From contig NZ_CP011125.1 in assembly GCF_000737325.1 (NCBI RefSeq), positions 6,758,001 to 6,822,000 of the forward strand: 64,000 bases of DNA, written 5' to 3'. Within the stretch, counting starts at the first letter, position 1, and the number at the start of each line of letters is the position of its first letter. This stretch comes from Sandaracinus amylolyticus (GTDB taxonomy: Bacteria; Myxococcota_A; Polyangia; Polyangiales; Sandaracinaceae). A program made the translations under genes and the position numbers. The notes beneath the pieces are model-generated. The model saw only the letters and a program-made list of their open reading frames with translations. It did no database searches and was not told the DNA's origin. Positions 15,977 through 24,039 of the stretch are shown here, piece by piece.

Positions 15977-17287
15977 ATGCTGCATCTCCGCTCGTTCGCT
16001 CGTCGATGCTCGCTCGCGTTGCTCCTCCTCTCCTCCTCCGCCTGCGAAGAGAACGTCGCGCCAGACGTCGACGCAGCGCGCTCCGATGCCGGCGTCCCGC
16101 TCGACGCGCCCGCGCGCGACGACGCGAGCGACGACCCCGACGCGCGCACGCTCGCGTGCACGCCGGGCGCGGTCGAGACCTGCTACGAGGGCCCCTCGGG
16201 CACGCGCGACGTCGGCGCCTGCGTCGCCGGCACGCACACCTGCGCGATCGACGGCAGCGGCTTCGGCGCGTGCACCGGACAGACGCTGCCGCGCGCCGAG
16301 GACTGCGCCACCGCGATCGACGACGACTGCGACGGCACCGTCAACGAGAGCGAGGCGGGCTGCGTGTGCACGCCCGGCACGTCGACTTCCTGTTACGGCG
16401 GGCCCGCGGGCAGCGCGGGCGTCGGCATCTGCGTCGCGGGCACGCGCGCGTGCGCGGCCGATGGTCGCTCGTACGTCGACGCATGCGTCGGAGAGGTGCG
16501 GCCCTCGAGCGAGACCTGCGCGAACGACGCCGACGACGACTGTGACGGCGCGGTCAACGAAGAGGGCGAGGGCTGCGCATGTCAGCCCGGCACCACGCGC
16601 GCTTGCTACGCCGGGCCTGCGGGCACCGAAGGTGTCGCCGCGTGCGCGGCGGGCGAGCAGGCGTGCCTGTCCGACGGCACCGGCTACGGCGACTGCGTCG
16701 GCGACGTGCTGCCAGAGCCCGAGACCTGCGCGAACGCGGTCGACGACGACTGCGACGGCGCGATCAACGAAGACGGCGACGGCTGCGCCTGCGCGCCGGG
16801 CTCGACGAGCGGTTGTTACACCGGACCTCCGGGCACCCAGGGCGTCGGCGTGTGCAGCGCGGGGACCCAGACGTGCGACGCGCTCGGCACCGCGTACGGC
16901 GCGTGCGTCGGCGAGACGCTGCCCGCGCCGAGCGAGACCTGCGGCGACGGCGTCGACGACGACTGCGACGGCACGCCCGACGACGGCTGCGCCGTGCGCT
17001 ACGCGACGATCCAGGGTATGCTCGAGTCGCTCTGCGGCCCGTGCCACACGACGGGCAGCGCGTCCGCGCTGAACGTGCGCGACTACGCGTCGACGCAGAT
17101 CGCCGCGGGCAGCTGCGCGGGCATGACGCAGGGCGCGTGCATGCTGGTGCGCATCCAGAACGGCACGATGCCGCGCGGCGGCGTGTGCACCGGCGATCCC
17201 ACGCTCGACGTCGGACGCCCCGCGTGCCTCGACGCCGACGATCATGCGGCGCTCCAGGCGTGGATCACGGGCGGGCAGCTGCCCTGA
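15977..17287 (+). CDS. MopE-repeat lipoprotein with c-type cytochrome domain
   Basis: A 436-residue exported lipoprotein (LALLLLSSSAC, Cys about 21). Four tandem repeats of about 71 residues follow an Asp-rich linker. Each contains CxPGxxxxCYxGPxGT, GxCxAGTxxC and ETCxxxxDDDCDG, the 'putative metal-binding' motif of MopE-like proteins. After the repeats, residues about 345-436 carry CGPCH, a CxxCH heme-attachment motif, and later NGTMPRGG, whose Met could be the axial ligand, as in small cytochrome c domains. It may be a surface electron-transfer or metal-binding protein. The ATG at 15977 is chosen because it begins the signal peptide; the long upstream frame is repeat DNA. Confidence 0.82.
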   Translation: MLHLRSFARRCSLALLLLSSSACEENVAPDVDAARSDAGVPLDAPARDDASDDPDARTLACTPGAVETCYEGPSGTRDVGACVAGTHTCAIDGSGFGACTGQTLPRAEDCATAIDDDCDGTVNESEAGCVCTPGTSTSCYGGPAGSAGVGICVAGTRACAADGRSYVDACVGEVRPSSETCANDADDDCDGAVNEEGEGCACQPGTTRACYAGPAGTEGVAACAAGEQACLSDGTGYGDCVGDVLPEPETCANAVDDDCDGAINEDGDGCACAPGSTSGCYTGPPGTQGVGVCSAGTQTCDALGTAYGACVGETLPAPSETCGDGVDDDCDGTPDDGCAVRYATIQGMLESLCGPCHTTGSASALNVRDYASTQIAAGSCAGMTQGACMLVRIQNGTMPRGGVCTGDPTLDVGRPACLDADDHAALQAWITGGQLP

Positions 17288-17307
17288 TCCGCGCGTAACC
17301 TCGTCGC

Positions 17308-18126
17308 GTGGCTCCGACGCGACCTCGCGGAATCCTGCGGCCCGGTGCGGGCGCTGCGCGCTTCGATCACGAGCGGCGCGCGCCCGCGCCCGAGCTCGCG
17401 TCGATCGTCGAGCACTACTGGAGCGTGCGCTGGGATCTCGACGAGCCCTACGTCTCCGAGGTGCTCGCGCATCCTTCGGTGCACTTCTCGATCGAGCGCA
17501 GCCGCGAGCACGAGGAAGGCGACGCGCGGGTGCGCGGCGTGGTGCTCGGGCGCTTCTCGCGCACGCTCGAGGGACGCGGCGAGGTGTTCGGGATCAAGCT
17601 GCGACCGGGCGCGTTCGCGCCGTTCGTCACGTACCCGGTCTCGCGCATCACGGGGCGCGCGATCCCGCTGCGCGAGGTCCTCGGCGACGACGCCGAGACG
17701 CTGCGGGCGCGCGTGCTCGCGACCGACGATCTCGACGCGCGCGCCGCGATCGCCGACGAGGTGCTGCTGCGCCACCGGCCCGAGCCCGATCCGCAGGTCG
17801 ACGCGGTGGGGCGCGCGATCGAGCTCGTGCAGCGCGAGCGCGAGATCCTGCGCGTCGAGCACATGGCGGCGCGCCTCGCGACCACGCCGCGCACGCTGCA
17901 GCGCCTCTTCGACCGTTACGTCGGCGTCAGCCCGAAGTGGGTCATCCAGCGCTATCGGCTGCACGAGGCGACCGATCGGCTCGCGGCCGGCGAGGCGCAG
18001 GACTGGGCGCGCCTCGCGTTCGATCTCGGGTACTTCGATCAGTCGCACTTCATCCGCGACTTCAAGGCGCTGATCGGCACCACGCCCGCGGAGTACGCGG
18101 CGCGCTGCGCGGCCGATCGCCGCTGA
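17308..18126 (+). CDS. AraC family transcriptional regulator
   Basis: A 272-residue regulator. The C-terminal half carries two helix-turn-helix motifs of the AraC type (MAARLATTPRTLQRLF and LAFDLGYFDQSHFIRDFKALIG, the latter with the family signature). The N-terminal half (EHYWSVRWDLDEPYVSEVLAHPS) matches the sensor domain common in one group of AraC regulators of soil bacteria. The GTG start at 17308 lies 20 bases after the preceding gene, so read-through is possible. The ligand and targets are unknown. Confidence 0.88.
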   Translation: MAPTRPRGILRPGAGAARFDHERRAPAPELASIVEHYWSVRWDLDEPYVSEVLAHPSVHFSIERSREHEEGDARVRGVVLGRFSRTLEGRGEVFGIKLRPGAFAPFVTYPVSRITGRAIPLREVLGDDAETLRARVLATDDLDARAAIADEVLLRHRPEPDPQVDAVGRAIELVQREREILRVEHMAARLATTPRTLQRLFDRYVGVSPKWVIQRYRLHEATDRLAAGEAQDWARLAFDLGYFDQSHFIRDFKALIGTTPAEYAARCAADRR

Positions 18127-18135
18127 TCCGGCGGC

Positions 18136-19296
18136 TCAGAGATCGGCGAGCGCGCCCGCGTAGCGCTCGCCCGTGGCGGTCGTGACGAACCAGTGCGTGG
18201 AGGCGGCCAGCTCGGACGGGTGCGGTGCCACGCGGATCGTGTCCTCGGTCCACTCGAGCGGCGGGACGACGAAGCGATGGCGACACGCGTCCCACTCGGG
18301 CGCGTCGCAGAGCTCGACGCGCGCCTGCGCGTGCTCGCCGAGCGCGAGGTAGAGATCGGCGAAGTACGCCTGCGTGCCCTCGTGCGTGTCGTCGTCGTTT
18401 CCGATCCACGCCGGGAAGTAGAGGCGGTCGAAGCCCGCGACCGGCGTGTCCTCGCGGATCAGCGTGTCGCGCCAGCTGCGGACCGTCGTGCCGGTGCGAG
18501 GCGTGGTGATCGCGAACACCACGTCGCCGGGCTCGCTGCGCGGATCGCCCTCGGCGATGTGAGAGCACGTGACGACGTTCCAGTCGTCCCAGTCCCACAC
18601 CATCGCGATGCCGGGGCCCCACCAGGTGTGCGCGGACTGGTTGCCGATGAGGTGCAGCCCGCCGCTCACCGCAGTGGGCACGACGAGATCCGAGCCGGCG
18701 CCGCTGCCGACGCCGCCCTGGTTGAACCACGCGATCTTCCAGTTGCTCCGCGCCCCCGGCGTGCGCGGCGCCGCCGCGCCCGGGAAGTGCGCGTCCGGCG
18801 GGATGGTCACGCGGTAGCTGATGAAGAACGAGGGCGTCGCGTCGAAGCGCATCACCACGCCTCGCATGTTCTGGTCGGCGCCGTCGGGCGAGCGCATCTC
18901 CATCACGCGGCGGCCGGCGTGCGTGACGTAGCGAGGCCATCCGACGCCGCCTGCGGTCATCCCCGCGATCGAGCCGGCGTACGCGCCGATCTCGGGATCG
19001 AGGCTCGTGAGCTCGGCGCCGTCCGTTCCTTCGCGCATCGAGTGATAGAGGAACACCTCGGGCCCGACGCCGAAGTCGTGGCCCGTGAGCGTGAGGATCG
19101 TGGGCCCGGCATCGCTCGCTATCGCGGCGTCGCTTTCCGCCGCGTCGCGTGTCCCGGTGTCGACGAGCGCCGAGTCGGGCATCGAAGCGTCGATGCGCGC
19201 GGCGTCGACGGGCAGCGCCGCATCGAGCTCGGCCGAAGTCGGCGCGCAGCCCGCGAGCGCGAGCAGGATCGAAGACGCGAGCGCGAACGTTCTCAT
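18136..19296 (-). CDS. Lipoprotein of unknown function
   Basis: A 386-residue exported protein: MRTFALASSILLALAGC has a lipobox Cys at 17, followed by an Ala/Asp-rich linker of about 45 residues. The rest is beta-rich with many aromatic residues (WWGPGIAMVWDWDDWN) and could be a jelly-roll domain, perhaps carbohydrate-related. No family is recognised. The start at 19296 is set by the signal peptide. It lies 88 bases downstream of another lipoprotein gene on the same strand, so the two may share a transcript. Confidence 0.65.
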   Translation of the reverse strand: MRTFALASSILLALAGCAPTSAELDAALPVDAARIDASMPDSALVDTGTRDAAESDAAIASDAGPTILTLTGHDFGVGPEVFLYHSMREGTDGAELTSLDPEIGAYAGSIAGMTAGGVGWPRYVTHAGRRVMEMRSPDGADQNMRGVVMRFDATPSFFISYRVTIPPDAHFPGAAAPRTPGARSNWKIAWFNQGGVGSGAGSDLVVPTAVSGGLHLIGNQSAHTWWGPGIAMVWDWDDWNVVTCSHIAEGDPRSEPGDVVFAITTPRTGTTVRSWRDTLIREDTPVAGFDRLYFPAWIGNDDDTHEGTQAYFADLYLALGEHAQARVELCDAPEWDACRHRFVVPPLEWTEDTIRVAPHPSELAASTHWFVTTATGERYAGALADL

Positions 19297-19384
19297 GGGC
19301 ACGATCGTCTCCTGAGGGAGGTTCTCAGCCATCGCGTGTCGCCAACGGTCGCAAGGTGGCGCGAACTGTCGAGAGCGCGCTGGG

Positions 19385-20020
19385 TCAGCGCGGCGCACGC
19401 ACCGTGGGCGGCTCGTCGAAGCGCGCGCTCGCGAACAGCTGCGCGCGCTCGTCGATGCGCACCCACTCCTGATCGCCCTCGGCGCCGGCGCGCACGAGGC
19501 GCACCGTCTCGTCGAGCGCGCCCTCGGCGTAGCGATAGCGCTGCTCGATCACGTACGTGTCGAACGGCGCCATGCTCGAGACGTTCGCGCGCATGCGCAG
19601 CGTCGCGGCCTCGAAGCGAGGGTCCGCGCGGCCGGCCCCATCGCCGAGCGTCGACTCGATCGCGAGCGGGAGCGCGTCGCCGCCCTCGTCGTGCGCCGGG
19701 AGGAGCACGGTGAAGTGGAGCGTCTGGTCGCGCGGCCCGGCCGATCCGTCGTAGTCGGGGTGTCGCCGATGCATCTCCTTCGTCGACTCCCACCGATCGC
19801 CGTAGCGTCGCTGCACGACGGTGAGCTCGTAGTCGTGCTCCGGCCGGCGCTGCCACACGCCGTCCTCGAGCCGATGCGCCTCGCCGGTGCCGTGCCAGAC
19901 GAGCGTGAGGTCGGCCGTCGGGAACGGGTCGCGACGCAGCGGAAGCGGCCTTCCGGCCGAGCCGCAGGCGCTGACGATGACGACGAGGACGAGCGAGGCG
20001 AGCGAGCGACGAGCGTGCAT
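19385..20020 (-). CDS. Small lipoprotein of unknown function
   Basis: A 211-residue exported lipoprotein: MHARRSLASLVLVVIVSAC has a lipobox Cys at 19. The body is beta-rich and charged with no recognised motif. It is divergent from the LysR gene at 20108, which may regulate it and the lipoprotein gene at 18136 downstream. Confidence 0.65.
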   Translation of the reverse strand: MHARRSLASLVLVVIVSACGSAGRPLPLRRDPFPTADLTLVWHGTGEAHRLEDGVWQRRPEHDYELTVVQRRYGDRWESTKEMHRRHPDYDGSAGPRDQTLHFTVLLPAHDEGGDALPLAIESTLGDGAGRADPRFEAATLRMRANVSSMAPFDTYVIEQRYRYAEGALDETVRLVRAGAEGDQEWVRIDERAQLFASARFDEPPTVRAPR

Positions 20021-20085
20021 GAGGACCTCCGTCGGCCACCCGACGGCAGCCGCCAGCGTGCTCTAGCGTCGATTCGTTGAACCGA

Positions 20086-20108
20086 TGAGCGCGTAAAATG
20101 CGCGCTCA
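20086..20108. promoter_or_regulatory. Inverted repeat over the -10 and start of a LysR gene
   Basis: TGAGCGCG-N7-CGCGCTCA is a perfect 8-bp inverted repeat whose right arm ends on the A of the ATG at 20108. The central TAAAAT (20094-20099) resembles a -10 box. If it is used, the transcript would begin at about the start codon and the site would suit autorepression. Confidence 0.5.
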
Positions 20109-21013
20109 TGGACGACAATTTCGAACATGGCCGGTTCGCGCGCGCGACGTTGGACCAGTGGGCGATGTTCGTCGCGGTCTGCGAGCGAGGGAGCGTCCAC
20201 GCGGCCGCGCGCGCGCTCGGCCGGAGCCACTCGGCGCTCAGCCACGCGCTCGGCGTGCTCCAGGACGCGGTGGGGCAGCCGCTCGTCGCGCTCGAGGGGC
20301 GGCGCCTCGTGCCGACCGAGGCGGGCGCGATCGTCGCGCATCGTGCCCGCGCGCTGCTCGAGGACGCGCACTCGCTGGAGGCGCTCGCGCAGACGATCGC
20401 GCTCGGCTGGGAAGCCGAGCTGCGCGTCGCGATCGACGGCGTGGTCCCGCGCGCGTGGGTCGCGCGGGCGCTCGAGGCGATGCAGTCGGTGTCGCGGAGC
20501 ACGCGCGTGCGCGTCGAGCACCAGCTCCGCACCGGCGCGGAGCACGCCGCGCGCGACACGAGCGTCGACGTCGCGGTCACGACGGTGCTGCCCGACGGAG
20601 CCGACCCCGATCCCATCGGCATCGTCCGCTTCGCGCCGGTGGTCGGAGCGGCGCACCCGCTCGCGTCTCGCCGACCGAAGCGCGGCGAGGTCGAGCGCAT
20701 GCTGCAGATCGTGCTCGCCGACACCGGGCCCGCGCCCGAGCGCGCGCCGCGCGGGTGGTTGCGCGGTCAGCGCCGCTGGACGGTGCCCGACGTCGGTACG
20801 GCGAAGGCGCTGCTCGCGGGCGGTCGCGCGTTCGCGATCCTCCCGCGCGACGACGTCGCGGACGAGCTCGCGCGCGGCGCGCTGTCGCGGCTCGCGCCTG
20901 CCGCGCGCGACTTCGCGGTGCAGGCGCACGTGGTGCTCCCGAAGCGCGAGCGCAGCGGTCCCGCGGCACGCGCGCTCGCGGACGCGCTGCGCGCCTCGGC
21001 GACGTCGGAGTGA
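20108..21013 (+). CDS. LysR family transcriptional regulator
   Basis: A 301-residue LysR-type regulator with the DNA-binding domain at residues 15-75 (MFVAVCERGSVHAAARALGRSHSALSHALG) and a substrate-binding-like effector domain after it. The effector domain is on the short side and rich in Arg. The start codon overlaps an inverted repeat, hinting at autoregulation and perhaps a leaderless mRNA. It is divergent from the lipoprotein gene ending at 20020 and convergent with the thioredoxin gene 16 bases away. The ligand is unknown. Confidence 0.88.
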   Translation: MDDNFEHGRFARATLDQWAMFVAVCERGSVHAAARALGRSHSALSHALGVLQDAVGQPLVALEGRRLVPTEAGAIVAHRARALLEDAHSLEALAQTIALGWEAELRVAIDGVVPRAWVARALEAMQSVSRSTRVRVEHQLRTGAEHAARDTSVDVAVTTVLPDGADPDPIGIVRFAPVVGAAHPLASRRPKRGEVERMLQIVLADTGPAPERAPRGWLRGQRRWTVPDVGTAKALLAGGRAFAILPRDDVADELARGALSRLAPAARDFAVQAHVVLPKRERSGPAARALADALRASATSE

Positions 21014-21029
21014 CCCGCGACGCCGCGGA

Positions 21030-21449
21030 TCACACGCCGACGGCGAGCGCGATCTGCTCGGCGGGCATCGCGCCGCTGGCGCGCTTCTCCTCGCGCCCCG
21101 CGCGGAAGAGGATCATCGTCGGGATGCTACGGATTCCGTAGCGCGCCGCGACCTCGGGCACCGCCTCGGTGTCGAGCTTCGCGACGACCACGCGACCGGC
21201 GCGGCTGCGCGCGAGCTTCTCGAGCTCGGGCGCGACCACGCGGCAGGGGCCGCACCACGCGGCCCAGAAGTCGACGAGCACCGGGATCGGCGAGCTGCTG
21301 ACGAGCTCGTCGAAGTCCTCCGCGCTGCCGACCTCGACCGGCGTGGTCATCGCGATCGGCGTCTTGCACCGACCGCACTTCGGATGATCCGAGACGCGCG
21401 TCGCAGGCACGCGATTCCGAGCACCGCACGCAGGACAATCGACGATCAT
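21030..21449 (-). CDS. trxC: Thioredoxin 2-like protein with zinc-ribbon N-terminus
   Basis: A 139-residue thioredoxin. The active site WCGPC has Cys at 66 and 69, inside VLVDFWAAWCGPCR, followed by the cis-Pro loop RSIPTMILF. The N-terminus carries two CxxC pairs (CPAC at 5-8, CGRC at 25-28), the zinc-binding ribbon that distinguishes TrxC from TrxA. It reduces protein disulfides in the cytoplasm, typically under oxidative stress. The start MIVDCPACG at 21449 is chosen because it begins the zinc ribbon; upstream in-frame codons are not typical of the family. Confidence 0.9.
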   Translation of the reverse strand: MIVDCPACGARNRVPATRVSDHPKCGRCKTPIAMTTPVEVGSAEDFDELVSSSPIPVLVDFWAAWCGPCRVVAPELEKLARSRAGRVVVAKLDTEAVPEVAARYGIRSIPTMILFRAGREEKRASGAMPAEQIALAVGV

Positions 21450-21544
21450 CGGCCCGACCTCCGCTGCGATCGGACAAGTAGCCACGGGAGACGCCGAGAG
21501 CACGCCGGCGTGCTCGGACGCGGACGGCGTGCCAGCACTCGCGC

Positions 21545-22279
21545 GTGTCACGCGCCGCCGCGTTCTTGGTGTTCGCGCTCGCTTGCGTCCCTGCGCTCGC
21601 AGCGGCGCAGACCGACGAGGCGCTCGACGAGGCACGCGCGGCGCTGCGCGAGGGCGATCACGAGCTCGCGATCGACGTGCTCGAGGAGGCGCGCGCGACC
21701 TCGGGGGATCCCGCGCTGCGCTACGAGCTCTACCTCGCGCACCACCAGGCCGGCCAGCACGCGCAGGCCGCGTCGCACCTCGAGGCCTACCTCGCGAGCG
21801 ACGCGGCGATCGACGACGACGAGCGCGCTCGGCTGGAGGGTCACCTCGCCGATCTGCGCGCGCTCGACGCGCCGCGTCCCTCGGGCGATCCCCTCGACGA
21901 TCCCGCGGTGCCGATCATCGGGTGGACGCTGTTCACCGGCGGGATCCTCGGGCTGATCACGTTCGCGGTCGGCGGGGTCGTCGCGTTCACGATCGAGAAC
22001 GGCGCGTCGCCGAGGTGCCGCGACGAGGGCGCGTGCGCGCCCGGCGAGCTCGCGGGCGTCGACGAGGCGTGGACCGCGGCGTGGATCGGCCTCGCGAGCG
22101 GGGTCGTGCTCGGCGCGGTGGGCGGCGTGCTGCTCGTGCTCGCGGGAGAGCGACAGCGCGGCGGAAGCCGGAGCCTGCCGCCGGATCTCGATCCCAGCTT
22201 GCAGCGTCCCTTCTCGCTCGCGCCGTGGGTCGATCCGGCGCGCGGCGCGGGGGGCGTGGGCGCGCGCGTCGTGTTCTGA
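21545..22279 (+). CDS. Secreted TPR-like protein with two membrane segments
   Basis: A 244-residue protein with a signal peptide (AAFLVFALACVPALAAAQ), a single TPR-like stretch (residues 24-95, ELAIDVLEEARATSGDPALRYELYLAHHQAG) and two hydrophobic helices near 125-150 and 180-205. It has the same plan as the protein at 4819. GTG start at 21545. It is divergent from trxC. No function is assigned. Confidence 0.65.
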   Translation: MSRAAAFLVFALACVPALAAAQTDEALDEARAALREGDHELAIDVLEEARATSGDPALRYELYLAHHQAGQHAQAASHLEAYLASDAAIDDDERARLEGHLADLRALDAPRPSGDPLDDPAVPIIGWTLFTGGILGLITFAVGGVVAFTIENGASPRCRDEGACAPGELAGVDEAWTAAWIGLASGVVLGAVGGVLLVLAGERQRGGSRSLPPDLDPSLQRPFSLAPWVDPARGAGGVGARVVF

Positions 22280-22332
22280 AAATTCCTGAGCCGGTCACGG
22301 AAGCGAACCGGCACTGCCAAGCGGAGAAGACC

Positions 22333-23928
22333 ATGCGACTCGCCCTGCTCCGCCCAGCCTTCGCTTCCATCCTCGGCGCGCTCGCGCTCGTCGCGTGCGG
22401 CGACGACGATGCTGCCGATCCCATCGACGGCGGTGCCGTCGACGCCCGCGTCCCGCTCGACGCGTACGTGCCACCCGACGCGCACGTCGCGCCCGATGCG
22501 TACGTCGAGCCCGATGCGCACGTCGAGCCCGACGCGAGCGTGCCGCGCTCCGAGGTCCTGCACGACGCCGACGGCGCGAACGCGCGCTATCGCGGCATCG
22601 GACGCGCGCGCGTCCCCTCGTCGTGCACCGCGACCCTGCTCGACGTCGGCGGCGACGACGACGCGCCGGCCTACGCGCTCACCGCGGGGCACTGCACGCT
22701 GTGGTGGGAGAACGACGAGTCGTTCGAGGGTCGCGTGCTCGACGAGCCGGGCGAGGTCGTGTTCCGCTTCTTCACCGACACCGTCGACGCGCAGCACGCG
22801 GTCGCCGTCGAGGTCGCGGCGTTCTCGAGCATGCGCGGCACCGATCTCGCGGTGCTCGAGCTCGACACGACGGTGGGCGCGCTGCGCACCGCGGGCATCG
22901 AGGGCATCGCGCTCGCGACCGCCCTGCCCGCGACCGGCGCGGCGATCACGAACGTCGGCGCGCCGCTCGCGACCGGCGACGACCCCGAGGAGCACCTGCG
23001 CCTCGGGCGCTGCACGCTGGGGGAGCGCGTCTCGCTCGTCGAGTTCGAGTGGCTGTGGCCCGACGCGGTCGCCAACGACTGCCCCGAGATCCGCACCGGC
23101 AGCTCGGGCTCGCCGCTGCTCGACGCGTCGGGCGCGATCTTCGCGGTGATCAACACGACGGGCGAAGAGCGGCCGCACGCGATCTGTCACCTCGGTCGCC
23201 CGTGCGAGCTCGAGGCGAGCGGCCCCGCGACGTACGACGGAGTCAGCTACGCGATCCCGGTCGCGGGCCTGTCGGCGTGCTTCGTCGACGGCGCGATCGA
23301 TCTCGCGGCGACGGGCTGTCCGCTCGCGTCGGGCGCGGTGATCGACTCGGCGCGCGAGACCGCGCGCTACCAGCGGCCGAGCGAGACCAACACGACGATC
23401 CGCGTGACGCTCACCGCGAGCGAGGGCTTCACGCACTACCGCGCGAAGGCCGGCCCCGCGCAGAGCACCGACTGCCGCGACGAGGCGGGCTACGGCGCGG
23501 CGCTCGCGATCGACGCGGCGCCGACGTTCGAGGCCCCGCTGCCGACCGCCGACGGGCTCACCGTCGTGTGTGTGCGCGGCGGTCCCGCGGCGGACGCGAT
23601 CCAGCCCGCGACCCACGCGGTCGCGTGGGTCACGGCGAGCGACTCCACGCCGCCCGCGCTGCCGCTGCCGGTGCGCCACGATCCGCCGGAGGCCGACAGC
23701 GTGCGGTTCTGGGTCGACGTCGAGAACCCGACGTACGCCGGCTACGATCGAAAATCGGGCCCGGCGGCGACCACCGACTGCGACGACCCCGAGGGCTACC
23801 AGTTCGTCAACGTGCGCTTCGGGCAGTTCACGGTCACGTCCGAAGGTGGTCCCACGCGCGTGTGCGTGGTGGCCTCCGACTGGGCCGACAACGTCAGCGA
23901 GCCGATGGAGTGGGTGTTCTTCGAGTGA
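22333..23928 (+). CDS. Trypsin-like serine protease lipoprotein
   Basis: A 531-residue exported lipoprotein (Cys22 in LALVAC). After a linker of PDAxV repeats (residues 40-70, a roughly 15-bp DNA repeat) comes a chymotrypsin-fold protease: TAGHC with His120, TDLAVLEL with the Asp, and TGSSGSPL with the Ser near 259, so the triad is complete. The C-terminal 200 residues hold two similar beta domains (YRAKAGPAQSTDCRDEAGY and YDRKSGPAATTDCDDPEGY), probably for substrate or surface binding. ATG at 22333 follows GGAGA. A possible stem GCCGGT/ACCGGC lies just upstream. It is likely a predation or nutrient-scavenging protease. Confidence 0.85.
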   Translation: MRLALLRPAFASILGALALVACGDDDAADPIDGGAVDARVPLDAYVPPDAHVAPDAYVEPDAHVEPDASVPRSEVLHDADGANARYRGIGRARVPSSCTATLLDVGGDDDAPAYALTAGHCTLWWENDESFEGRVLDEPGEVVFRFFTDTVDAQHAVAVEVAAFSSMRGTDLAVLELDTTVGALRTAGIEGIALATALPATGAAITNVGAPLATGDDPEEHLRLGRCTLGERVSLVEFEWLWPDAVANDCPEIRTGSSGSPLLDASGAIFAVINTTGEERPHAICHLGRPCELEASGPATYDGVSYAIPVAGLSACFVDGAIDLAATGCPLASGAVIDSARETARYQRPSETNTTIRVTLTASEGFTHYRAKAGPAQSTDCRDEAGYGAALAIDAAPTFEAPLPTADGLTVVCVRGGPAADAIQPATHAVAWVTASDSTPPALPLPVRHDPPEADSVRFWVDVENPTYAGYDRKSGPAATTDCDDPEGYQFVNVRFGQFTVTSEGGPTRVCVVASDWADNVSEPMEWVFFE

Positions 23929-23966
23929 CCCGCTCGCGCCTCGGGGAAGAGCGCCGGAGCGGGCGA

Positions 23967-24002
23967 TGACGCATTGCGTCGCCGCGCTGACGCAGCGCGT
24001 TT
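23967..24002. promoter_or_regulatory. Tandem operator-like sites upstream of the thiolase gene
   Basis: TGACGCATTGCGTCG (23967-23981) is a near-perfect palindrome sharing its core with the fadN-upstream site at 12674-12692. A weaker copy, TGACGCAGCGCGTTT, begins exactly 21 bases later at 23988. The thiolase ATG is at 24040. Confidence 0.6.
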
Positions 24003-24039
24003 TCTGCACTACAGTCCCGGCTCACACGAGGTGGAACGC

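Noticed and set aside
12814-16161. Very long minus-strand open frame (over 1100 codons) opposite fadN
   Set aside because: At this GC content antisense frames stay open by chance. The plus strand encodes a complete, motif-bearing FadN, and the antisense product is Arg/His/Ala-rich without any domain.
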